Positions 15,794-23,653 of a stretch of DNA of 64,000 nucleotides are shown here, piece by piece. A program made the translations under genes and the position numbers. The notes below the pieces were generated by a model, which saw only the letters and a list, made by a program, of their open reading frames with translations, was not told where the DNA came from and did no database searches. The first letter of the stretch is position 1. Each line of letters starts with the position of its first letter. The DNA is taken from NCBI RefSeq assembly GCF_023554255.2, contig NZ_JAMJWD020000005.1:310001-374000 (forward strand), given 5' to 3'. This stretch comes from Phyllobacterium sp. 21LDTY02-6 (GTDB lineage Bacteria; Pseudomonadota; Alphaproteobacteria; Rhizobiales; Rhizobiaceae).

Positions 15794-17884
15794 ATGGTTG
15801 ACCAGAACACTTCTCCAAGAAAGACCACGGGAACGAAAGGCGATGCAGTCGAAGTTGCAGCTCCCATGCCGCTGAGGTTTGGGGATGATCCCTATGTCTG
15901 GGCCTGCTGGCTGTATTACGAAGACGGGCGGACGCAAAGCGACATTGCACAGATCATGGGAATCTCCCGCGCGACCGTAAACACCTATCTTGCGGATGCA
16001 CGCGATCGCGGCATCGTCAATATATCGTTGGAACCAGAGCGCCTTGGTTCGCTGTTGTTGGCCAAGGAACTCAAACGGCATTTTGGTCTGAACGACTGCC
16101 TCGTGGTGCCAAGCGACGATGGTGCTCGCCCCCTGATAGACCGGTTAGGGGCCGCTGGTGGACAGGCACTATCGAGGATGATCAGATCGGGAGACACTCT
16201 TGCTGTCGCGTGGGGCCGCACGGTAATGGCTATCGCTGAGCACACGTCTGCAAGTGTGCAGGATGTAACCGTCGTGCAGGCTACCGGCGGGACGAGAGCA
16301 AATTTTGCCTACACGCCAGAGCATTGCGCTGCGGCACTGGCGCGGGCAGTCAAGGGCCGTCTTGTCAACATTACCGCCCCGGCATTGGTCAATAGTCGCC
16401 AGGCGCGTGACATCATCATGCAGGAACCGCTGGTGGAAGATCAGTTCGAGGTCCTTCAGCAGGCAAACAAGGCCTTGTTCGGAATTGCATCCTTAAGGCC
16501 AAATTCCACTATTCATACGAGCGGATTTTTTGAGTCTGTAGCAATTCAAGAATACCTGTCGAAGAACGCCGTGGGTGTCGTGGCGGGCCGTTTCCTTGAT
16601 GGACAAGGCACCCCCGTGAAGGGCCCGCTGGATGAGCGCACGATCGGGATCGATCTGGATACGCTCAAGGCCATCGACATGCGCATCGCCGTAGCCGGTG
16701 GCTATGACAAGGTTCCCGCAATTCTGGCCGCGTTGAGAGGAGGATACGTGACCATCCTCATAACCGATGCTGCGACCGGTTCGGCGATATTGAGCGCCGA
16801 GGACGTACGACCGAACGTCACCAGGCCGCTACGAACGCGATCGCAGGACGAGGTCGCGCAGCCGCTAAGGACGCGCAATTTCGTGAAGAAATTCCTTAAC
16901 GATGCAGATGAGGTCGTGGAGGAAATGCTGGAAGGTCTCATCGAGGCTCATAGCTCCCATCTTTCGCCAATCAACGGATCCCAGCGGGCTTTAATGGCTC
17001 GAAATGGTCCGCGCCCGGGAAAGGTTGGACTGGTGATTGGCGGGGGATCCGGGCACGAACCCTGTTTCTTCGGGTATGTCGGCCAGGGACTCGCCGATGC
17101 CGTCGCCGTTGGGAATGTATTTTCTTCTCCACCGCCTGGGCCAATTCTCGAGTGCGCACGCGCCGCCAGTGGTGGTGAAGGCGTGCTTTTCGTGTATGGC
17201 AACTACGCCGGGGACGTCATGAATTTCGAGATGGCCGCCGAGATGGCGCAGGTTGAAGGCATCAAGGTCCGAACCGTCCTGACGACCGATGATATCGCAT
17301 CCTCCTCCCTGGAAGATCGCGAGGGACGGCGAGGTGTCGCGGGAAATTTCTTCATCTTCAAGATAGCCGGCGCTGCATGCGACCGCGGTCTGAATCTTTA
17401 TGAATGTGAAGCGATGACCCGCCATGCCAATGACCGCACGTTCACCATGGGGGTCGCGCTGGAGTCGTGCTCATTGCCTCAAACACGGCGTCCAAGCTTC
17501 GATATCGGGCCCGACGACATAGAAATCGGTATGGGCATTCATGGCGAACGCGGGGTGATCCGACAGGAGCTGGCACCAGCCGATGCGATTGTCGATCGCA
17601 TCATGGATCAGATATTCGTGGAAATGAAACCGGCCAAGGGCGACAGCGTGGCGGTGCTTGTGAATTCTTTTGGCGGCACCCCGCTTATGGAGCTTTATAT
17701 TATCTACCGGCGCGTTCGGCAGCGCCTCGCCGCGCGCGGCGTCAGAATAGAAGCTAACTGGATCGGGCACTACTGTACGTCGCTCGACATGGTTGGTGCA
17801 TCGATTTCGATCATGCATCTGGACAACCAGCTCACGGAACTCCTTCGTCATCCCTGCGACGGCGTGGCGATTAACATTGCATGA
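15794..17884 (+). CDS. SorC-type regulator fused to dihydroxyacetone kinase DhaK
   Basis: A 696-residue two-part protein. Residues about 30-355 are a SorC/DeoR-like regulator: a helix-turn-helix (45-72, with GRTQSDIAQIMGISRATV) and a sugar-binding effector domain. Residues about 361-696 are a complete DhaK domain with GGGSGHEP (H421) and GIHGERG, whose H583 matches the His that forms the covalent hemiaminal with the ketose in DhaK. The ATG at 15794 starts just before the regulator domain, and no frame break separates the parts. A dhaL gene follows 48 bp on. The protein may sense a ketose or its phosphate while also taking part in phosphorylating it. The architecture is seen directly; the coupling of the two functions is inferred. 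Confidence 0.92.
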   Translation: MVDQNTSPRKTTGTKGDAVEVAAPMPLRFGDDPYVWACWLYYEDGRTQSDIAQIMGISRATVNTYLADARDRGIVNISLEPERLGSLLLAKELKRHFGLNDCLVVPSDDGARPLIDRLGAAGGQALSRMIRSGDTLAVAWGRTVMAIAEHTSASVQDVTVVQATGGTRANFAYTPEHCAAALARAVKGRLVNITAPALVNSRQARDIIMQEPLVEDQFEVLQQANKALFGIASLRPNSTIHTSGFFESVAIQEYLSKNAVGVVAGRFLDGQGTPVKGPLDERTIGIDLDTLKAIDMRIAVAGGYDKVPAILAALRGGYVTILITDAATGSAILSAEDVRPNVTRPLRTRSQDEVAQPLRTRNFVKKFLNDADEVVEEMLEGLIEAHSSHLSPINGSQRALMARNGPRPGKVGLVIGGGSGHEPCFFGYVGQGLADAVAVGNVFSSPPPGPILECARAASGGEGVLFVYGNYAGDVMNFEMAAEMAQVEGIKVRTVLTTDDIASSSLEDREGRRGVAGNFFIFKIAGAACDRGLNLYECEAMTRHANDRTFTMGVALESCSLPQTRRPSFDIGPDDIEIGMGIHGERGVIRQELAPADAIVDRIMDQIFVEMKPAKGDSVAVLVNSFGGTPLMELYIIYRRVRQRLAARGVRIEANWIGHYCTSLDMVGASISIMHLDNQLTELLRHPCDGVAINIA

Positions 17885-17932
17885 TTACCGCTGTTACAAC
17901 GAGAGTTCGTGAGTGGAATGGGAGGAAATGGA

Positions 17933-18577
17933 ATGGGTGAGCCAGGTACGCAGCAGATCATCCGAATGTTCGAGCGGATATCTCTGGCGATCAATAGCGA
18001 AAAAGGCAGGCTCTCGGAGCTTGACGGAGCGATTGGGGATGCGGACCACGGAATAACAATGGCTCGGGGTTTCTCCGCTGTGACCAAACGATTGTCGGGT
18101 TCGAATTGCGAGACCCTTTCCCCCTCGGAAATCTTGCGCATTGCGGCATCGACATTCCTGGATGCAGTCGGAGCTTCCACCGGCCCTCTCTATGCGACCG
18201 CATTTACAGATGCGGCGCAGGCTCTGTCCGGCAAGGATCGCCTGGCGGTGCAGGAACAGGCGGATCTCATCGCGGCATTCAGCTCAGGTATAAAGCGACG
18301 AGGAAAGGGCGAACGCGGCGACAAGACAATGCTGGATGCCTGGGTTCCCGCTGCCGAGGCGGCATTGAGGGCCCGCGCTCGCGACGCAACGGCCGTCGAA
18401 ATGTGGCAGGACATATTGTCGGCCGCTGAAACCGGCTGTGAATCAACCAAATCGATGGTGGCAGCGCGCGGCAGGGCTCTGCGCCTGGGCGAACGATCCC
18501 TTGGCCACATCGATCCCGGAGCAGCATCCGCCGTGGTCATCATTGCGGCCATGAAGGACACCTTTGCCGATTCCTGA
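17933..18577 (+). CDS. dhaL: dihydroxyacetone kinase nucleotide-binding subunit DhaL
   Basis: A 214-residue all-helical kinase subunit that binds ATP/ADP with Mg ions and passes phosphate to the ketose held by DhaK. The acidic metal-binding motif is DGAIGDADHG (D31, D36, D38). The C-terminal part has GDKTMLDAW and LGERSLGHIDPGA, typical of DhaL. The ATG at 17933 is chosen because GGGAGGAA precedes it by six bases; an upstream GTG at 17909 would place that ribosome site inside the gene. It partners the fused DhaK domain upstream. No DhaM gene is nearby, so ATP itself may be the donor. Confidence 0.92.
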   Translation: MGEPGTQQIIRMFERISLAINSEKGRLSELDGAIGDADHGITMARGFSAVTKRLSGSNCETLSPSEILRIAASTFLDAVGASTGPLYATAFTDAAQALSGKDRLAVQEQADLIAAFSSGIKRRGKGERGDKTMLDAWVPAAEAALRARARDATAVEMWQDILSAAETGCESTKSMVAARGRALRLGERSLGHIDPGAASAVVIIAAMKDTFADS

Positions 18578-18626
18578 TTTCCTGAAGTTCGCGTGGCGGC
18601 CAGTTCAGCAAACGACCGAACGCGAT

Positions 18627-19979
18627 CTATATTTTCCCGAATGCCGCGGTGCGAAGGCGTGGAAGCGCGAGCATCAGACTTACGCCACGCACAATCAGAA
18701 AAATGTGCAGTGCCAACCACAGACCATAGTTGGCAAGATAATGGCCCAGAACGAAAAGCGCGGCTATATAGACGACGAATGAGAAAAGCATCATGTTCCG
18801 GAGTGTCGAAGACCACGTTGCTCCCAGATATATGCCGTCCATCTGGAACGCGAGAACACCGGTGAGTCCAGTGGACGCAGCCAGCGGCAGATACCTTATT
18901 GCCTCCTCTCTTACCTCTTTCGACGTCGTGAACAGGCTGATTAATTCAGTGCCCGAAACAACAGTGACTACACCGAATACCGCAGCCAAAACGCCGCCCC
19001 AGACTGTTGTCAGTTTGACCGCCTTATCAAATGCCGGAAGGTAGCGTGCTCCCACAGCTCGGCCTGCCAGTTGTTCAACTGCGGCGGCGAATCCATCAAG
19101 AAAGAAGCTTACGATAATGAGAAAATGCATGAGAATGGCGTTTGCGGCGATTTCCACGGTCCCGAGGCGCGCTCCTTGCCTGGCGAAAAGGGCAAACGCT
19201 CCCATGAGCACAAATGTGCGGATCAGTATGTCCCGGTTGAAGACCATCAGTCGCTTTACGGCAGGGGGCGCCAGCAGCATTCTCAAAGAGATCGGGATTA
19301 TCCGGCCGAAGCCGCTGAGCACAATTCCCATGCCAAGAATGGCGGCGATGGTTTCTGCGGCAACTGCTGCCCAGGCGACGCCAGCAACCCCCAGGTTGAG
19401 ATAGAGGCCCCACCATACTGACAAACATATGTTGAAGACATTTATCAGGACCTGCAATCCTAAGGCGACGCGCGCATCCCCCTTTCCGAGTAGATAACCC
19501 AGTATTACATAGTTCAGCAACGACAGGGGTGCGGCCAACAGGCGAATTCGAATATAGGTATCCATTGCAGAGCTGACCGCCGGCGATGCTCCAATGAACC
19601 ACATTCCGGCCAGTGAAATGAGGGGTGCGGCAGTGACCAGTAGAAGGCCGCAAAGGATTCCTAGGGCTGAAGCGCGCCAGAATATCTGCTGTTCTTCCGC
19701 AACATTGCGCGCACCATAAGCCTGGGCGATGAGACCCGTCGTGCCGGCACGCAAAAAGTTGAAGCTCGTGAACGCTAGATCAAATATCACAGCACCGGCG
19801 GCCAGCCCTCCCAACATAGCCACGTCATTGAGCTGACCGACGACAGCAGTGTCTACAAGCCCGAGGAGGGGGGTGGTCAGGTAGGCTATCGTCATCGGCG
19901 CCGCGATTGCCAACACGACCTTATTCGTTACTTCGAAAGCGTGGTCGTCTGACCGGTCAACGGTCTCCGCATGCATCAT
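18627..19979 (-). CDS. MATE-family efflux transporter (DinF-like)
   Basis: A 450-residue inner-membrane protein with about 12 transmembrane segments of the multidrug and toxic compound extrusion family, closest to the DinF branch (IAAPMTIAYLTTPLLGLVDTAVVGQ near residues 28-52, and FDLAFTSFNFLRAGTTGLIAQAYGA). It would export cationic or oxidised compounds using H+ or Na+. It is convergent with dhaL (49-bp gap) and divergent from the LysR gene at 20316. Nothing ties it functionally to the kinase genes; it may be an independent insertion, or it may export a toxic ketose by-product. Confidence 0.93.
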   Translation of the reverse strand: MMHAETVDRSDDHAFEVTNKVVLAIAAPMTIAYLTTPLLGLVDTAVVGQLNDVAMLGGLAAGAVIFDLAFTSFNFLRAGTTGLIAQAYGARNVAEEQQIFWRASALGILCGLLLVTAAPLISLAGMWFIGASPAVSSAMDTYIRIRLLAAPLSLLNYVILGYLLGKGDARVALGLQVLINVFNICLSVWWGLYLNLGVAGVAWAAVAAETIAAILGMGIVLSGFGRIIPISLRMLLAPPAVKRLMVFNRDILIRTFVLMGAFALFARQGARLGTVEIAANAILMHFLIIVSFFLDGFAAAVEQLAGRAVGARYLPAFDKAVKLTTVWGGVLAAVFGVVTVVSGTELISLFTTSKEVREEAIRYLPLAASTGLTGVLAFQMDGIYLGATWSSTLRNMMLFSFVVYIAALFVLGHYLANYGLWLALHIFLIVRGVSLMLALPRLRTAAFGKI

Positions 19980-20315
19980 AGGCCACAGTCCTTATAAACC
20001 GTTGTCAGGTGGTCAAGGCGCTCATCGGCAGGCCTCGCCGCTTTTGAGCGTTTCGTGAGATGGAGTATCCTCAATTTCGGTTCCGGCGGATTCAGCAAGG
20101 CATTTCCCTGTTCGCCAGCTTGCTCGTCTGAGAAATCTGTGAAACTAGAGGCGATTGTCGATAATTGCGATTATCTATGGTATTTCGAATCTGTCGCTCT
20201 CTCTCCCCAACTTTGGTGACGGGAGAAATCACCTCTGAATAGGTCTCGATTGATCGAAAGAATCAATATGAGATCGTGCGTAAGTTCATTCCGTTTTGTT
20301 ATGTAAGAGGACGAT
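19980..20315. promoter_or_regulatory. divergent promoter region with LysR-type box
   Basis: This 336-bp gap between the divergent MATE and LysR genes is more AT-rich than its surroundings and should hold both promoters. GATAAT-TGCG-ATTATC (20160-20175) is a perfect dyad of the T-N11-A kind bound by LysR-type regulators, so the adjacent LysR protein may control itself and the MATE gene. No gene is seen in it. Confidence 0.45.
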
Positions 20316-21206
20316 GTGCGACTTCGGCAAATTGAGCTATTTCGTCTGGTCGTTCGTCAGGGAACGCTGACCGCGGCCGCAGACGCCTTGTCGATTACCC
20401 AACCTGCTGCAAGCAAACTGCTCGCTCAACTCGAAAGCCACGTTGGGCTGGAACTATTTGAACGGACGAAGCGTCGTTTGATTTTGACGCGGGAAGGTGA
20501 GGTGTTTGCAGCCGAGGTTGAGCGCACATGGGAGAGCATTCAACGGCTTCGGCGTACCGCTGTCGATATCAGGCAACTGAAATTTGGTCGTTTGAACATC
20601 GCCGCTATGCCGAGTGTGGCGGGCTCATTCCTGCCGCCGATCGTCACGAACTTCTCTGCAAGAAAGAAGAATGTTTCAATTTCAGTGCATGCGCGCACTT
20701 CCGAACGCATCCATGAATGGGCGATTGGCGGCCAGATCGATATCGGCTTCACGCACAGTCGCGCGATTCACCCGCTTGTTTCGAGTGAGCTTCTGGTTCG
20801 AATTCCGGAGGTCTGCATCATGCCAACAAACCATCGGCTGGCGCATCGGGAAACTATCAGACCCGCCGACTTCCAGGATGAGGAATTCGTCCGGATAGGC
20901 GATATTGGCGACATTACCGAGGCGGACCAGGTTTTTATCGACGCCCAAATCCCCCGTAAATTAAATCTTGAAACACCGATGGCTTTCGTAGCCTGCGATC
21001 TTGTCGCTAACGGAGCAGGGCTCTCTCTAGTGGACCAGCTCACAGCCGCAAGCTACGGGCGACCAGGGCTGGTGTTTCGCCCCTTTGTGCCAACGCTCTA
21101 CTCGGAAATCTGGTGCATTCGACCTAAAATGCTTCGACCATCCGGCATTGCCGATGAATTCCTCCGCGCTGTTCACGATTGCATATCCCACGTGATCCAA
21201 AGATAA
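20316..21206 (+). CDS. LysR-family transcriptional regulator
   Basis: A 296-residue regulator with an N-terminal LysR helix-turn-helix (residues 1-60; AADALSITQPAASKLLAQLE) and a C-terminal periplasmic-binding-like effector domain (about 90-290). The start is GTG at 20316, preceded by AAGAGG. It lies between the divergent MATE gene and the ABC transporter operon that begins at 21520, and could control either. The N-terminal dimer helix and the LILTREGEVF segment are normal. No effector can be predicted. Confidence 0.93.
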   Translation: MRLRQIELFRLVVRQGTLTAAADALSITQPAASKLLAQLESHVGLELFERTKRRLILTREGEVFAAEVERTWESIQRLRRTAVDIRQLKFGRLNIAAMPSVAGSFLPPIVTNFSARKKNVSISVHARTSERIHEWAIGGQIDIGFTHSRAIHPLVSSELLVRIPEVCIMPTNHRLAHRETIRPADFQDEEFVRIGDIGDITEADQVFIDAQIPRKLNLETPMAFVACDLVANGAGLSLVDQLTAASYGRPGLVFRPFVPTLYSEIWCIRPKMLRPSGIADEFLRAVHDCISHVIQR

Positions 21207-21519
21207 AATCGCTCCCGTCAGGATCGCATGGCAGCAAATTTGTCGCCGATATCCTGCGACGCTTGTCCTGACCTTTAAAGCTGCGCTTGCTGCCGGTCCC
21301 GGCCTTTGCTGACAGGTGTGAAGCCGAGCCCCTGTGCAATCAGGCGGCCCTTTTACAAAGTTCGATTTACTATCGACATATGTCAAAAACTCACATAAGC
21401 TTTCCAGGCCTTGGCTAGCGGAGGACGGAGCGACAACAGCGCCGGCTAGCGAAATGGCCTGGGAGTTGGGCGAGCAATTCACAGGGTGGTTGGCTTGCAG
21501 CTATGCGGGAGGATGTGCG
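21207..21519. promoter_or_regulatory. upstream region of the ribose-type ABC operon
   Basis: A 313-bp gap. Its most notable element is the palindrome GACATATGTC (21375-21384), within TCGACATATGTCAAAA. An open frame crosses the second half in phase with the permease, but it lacks a ribosome site and any permease homology, so I treat it as noncoding leader. Confidence 0.3.
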
Positions 21520-22506
21520 GTGTTTGCCAGATTGTCGGATCGGCAGTTGAATTTCCTTGTGGTGGTCAACGCCCTCGTGATTGCGGTTGCGGTTGTCCTC
21601 GCTGGTGATACCTTTCTCAGCCTTTACAATTTTCAATCCATGTCGGCGCAAGTCCCGGAACTTGCGCTTCTGGCGCTCGGCGTCATGTTGGCGATGATCG
21701 CGGGCAGTGGCGGCATTGATCTGTCGGGCATCGCGCTTGCCAATCTTTCCGGTATTGTGTCCTACCTGTTGATCCGCGATTGGGTTTCGGCCGATGATCT
21801 GCCGCTGACCTTCGTCGGGCTGTTCGCGGGCATTGCGCTGCTCGTCGGCCTCGTCGGCGGCATGATCAATGGAGCGCTGGTCGCCTTCGTCGGGCTAACC
21901 CCGATTATCGCCACACTAGGCACTCAACTGTTCTTCACCGGGATTGCCGTTCTCATCACCAATGGTTCGGCTGTCAGCCTCGGCTACATCGAGCCGCTTG
22001 ATGATTTCGGCAACACGCCGGTCCTCGGTGTGCCCATGTGTTTCGCCCTGTTCATCGCCATTGCCGTCATGCTCGGCGTGGTGTTGCGCTACACGCCCTT
22101 CGGCCTCAAGCTTTATCTGATGGGAAGCAATGCGAAAGCCGCACGTTATGCCGGTATTCCAAACCGGCGCATGTTGTTCGTCATCTATACGATTTGCGGA
22201 GTTCTCGCTTCGATCGCCGGCATCATCATCGCTGCACGCACTTCCAGCGTGAAGTGGGACTACGGCACATCCTATGTGCTGATCGCCATTCTGATCGTGG
22301 TCATGGCCGGGGTTCGCCCCGAAGGCGGTTACGGGCGCATCATTTGCGTCGTCCTGTCGGCAACGGCATTGCAAATGCTGTCCAGTCTTTTCAATTTCAT
22401 CGATATTTCCAATTTTTTCCGCGATTGCGCCTGGGGTCTGCTGCTGTTGATCTTCCTCGCAACCTCGCGGTTCGACGTGCGGTCCTTCCTTCCATTGCGA
22501 AGTTGA
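21520..22506 (+). CDS. sugar ABC transporter permease (RbsC type)
   Basis: A 328-residue inner-membrane permease of the ribose/autoinducer-2 import family, with about 9-10 transmembrane segments. Family features are the early GGIDLSGIALANLSG segment, GLTPIIATLGTQLFFTGIA and the LYLMGSNAKAARYAGI cytoplasmic loop that contacts the ATPase. The GTG at 21520 is selected because GGGAGGA ends six bases before it and the product has normal length. It starts a run with a binding protein and an ATPase-permease fusion, so the complex probably contains this subunit paired with the permease half of the fusion. Confidence 0.9.
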   Translation: MFARLSDRQLNFLVVVNALVIAVAVVLAGDTFLSLYNFQSMSAQVPELALLALGVMLAMIAGSGGIDLSGIALANLSGIVSYLLIRDWVSADDLPLTFVGLFAGIALLVGLVGGMINGALVAFVGLTPIIATLGTQLFFTGIAVLITNGSAVSLGYIEPLDDFGNTPVLGVPMCFALFIAIAVMLGVVLRYTPFGLKLYLMGSNAKAARYAGIPNRRMLFVIYTICGVLASIAGIIIAARTSSVKWDYGTSYVLIAILIVVMAGVRPEGGYGRIICVVLSATALQMLSSLFNFIDISNFFRDCAWGLLLLIFLATSRFDVRSFLPLRS

Positions 22507-22512
22507 AGCCGC

Positions 22513-22535
22513 GGCATTGCTGGCGGCGCAATGCC
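22513..22535 (+). promoter_or_regulatory. hairpin between permease and binding-protein genes
   Basis: GGCATTGC (22513-22520), a 7-base loop, GCAATGCC (22528-22535): a perfect 8-bp stem seven bases after the permease stop. It probably acts on mRNA stability; no T-tract follows. Confidence 0.4.
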
Positions 22536-22584
22536 CTCGCAGCCAGCACCTTTTTGGGGCAACAACGATAATGAGGAAACGCTT

Positions 22585-23586
22585 ATGTCTCTCTACAGGA
22601 AAATCGCAGCCTGCACGGTCGCCCTCGGCGCTCTCTGCGCAGCCCAGGCCGTCGTTGCACAGGATACGCCGTCAATCGTTACCGTCGTGAAGGTGACCGG
22701 CGAGAACTGGTTTACCCGCATGGAACAGGGCGTCGTCGCCTATGGCAAGGACAATGCCGGCGTCAAGACAAGTCAGGTCGGACCAGCAAAGGCAGACTCC
22801 GCACAACAACTCCGATTGATTGAAGACCTGGTCGCCAAGAACGTCAGTGCCATCGCGGTCGTTCCGATGGATCCGTCGGCGCTTGAGGGTGCTTTCAAGC
22901 GCGCCATGGGCCGCGGCATCAAGATCATTACGCATGAAGGCGACAGCCTGAAGAACACTAATGTCGACATAGAGGCCTTTGACAATGCGGTCTTTGGCGC
23001 ACGTTTCAACGAGCGACTTGCCCAGTGCATGGGCAATTCCGGCAAGTGGACGTCCTTCGTCGGTTCGCTCGGCAGCCTGACGCATGTCCAATGGGCGGAT
23101 GGTGGTGCTGAGAATGCGAAAAAGCACCCTGAAATGGAACTGGTTTCGGAGAAGAACGAATCCTTTAACGACGCCAACAAGGCCTATGAAAAAGCTCGCG
23201 AAATACTGCGCAAATATCCCGATATCAAAGGCTTTCAGGGTGGTTCAGCCATTGATGTCATCGGCATCGGCCGTGCTGTAGAAGAAGCCGGCCTCGTCGG
23301 TAAAGTCTGCGTGGTCGGTCTGGGCTTGCCGAAGGATACATCCAAATATCTCGAATCTGGCGCCGTCCAGAGCATTTCCTTCTGGGATCCGAAGGATGCG
23401 GGCTATGTCATGAACAAAGTCTCCGATCTCCTGCTTCAGGGCAAGGAAATCACCGACGGCATGGATCTTGGCGTTCCCGGCTACAACAAGGTCAGCGTCA
23501 AGAAGGGGCCAGGCGACGGCATCATCATCGTCGGGGAAGCCTGGGTCGATGTCGATAAGTCGAACTACAAAGAATACCCGTTCTGA
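22585..23586 (+). CDS. sugar ABC transporter substrate-binding protein (RbsB/LsrB-like)
   Basis: A 333-residue periplasmic binding protein. The ATG at 22585 follows AATGAGGAAACGC and opens a signal peptide (residues 1-25, ending AVVA/QDTPS). The mature protein has the family-1 pentose/hexose-binding layout: VVKVTGENWFTRMEQG, IEDLVAKNVSAIAVVPMDP, and the IKGFQGGSAIDVIGIGRAVEEAG segment near 220-245. Overall it is closer to the rhamnose/AI-2-type receptors than to RbsB itself. It is flanked by hairpins that may raise its expression. Two ketose-kinase sets nearby suggest a ketose, tetrulose or polyol ligand, but that is inference. Confidence 0.92.
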   Translation: MSLYRKIAACTVALGALCAAQAVVAQDTPSIVTVVKVTGENWFTRMEQGVVAYGKDNAGVKTSQVGPAKADSAQQLRLIEDLVAKNVSAIAVVPMDPSALEGAFKRAMGRGIKIITHEGDSLKNTNVDIEAFDNAVFGARFNERLAQCMGNSGKWTSFVGSLGSLTHVQWADGGAENAKKHPEMELVSEKNESFNDANKAYEKAREILRKYPDIKGFQGGSAIDVIGIGRAVEEAGLVGKVCVVGLGLPKDTSKYLESGAVQSISFWDPKDAGYVMNKVSDLLLQGKEITDGMDLGVPGYNKVSVKKGPGDGIIIVGEAWVDVDKSNYKEYPF

Positions 23587-23608
23587 TCCCGCAACGATCG
23601 TCATGAAT

Positions 23609-23632
23609 GCGCCGGCGAAGCACCGCCGGCGC
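23609..23632 (+). promoter_or_regulatory. strong GC hairpin after the binding-protein gene
   Basis: GCGCCGGCG (23609-23617), loop AAGCAC, CGCCGGCGC (23624-23632): a perfect 9-bp stem between the receptor and ATPase-permease genes. It lacks a T-tract. Differential expression of receptor over transporter is the usual role of such elements. Confidence 0.5.
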
Positions 23633-23653
23633 GCAGCATAACGGAATGAGATA

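Noticed and set aside
21375-21384. GACATATGTC palindrome as a SorC operator for the ABC operon
   Set aside because: I found no matching copy before the SorC-DhaK gene or the second dhaK gene, and a 10-bp palindrome alone is weak evidence.
21334-21519. A 62-residue N-terminal extension of the RbsC-type permease
   Set aside because: It has no ribosome site and no permease homology. GTG 21520 with GGGAGGA upstream gives the normal family length.
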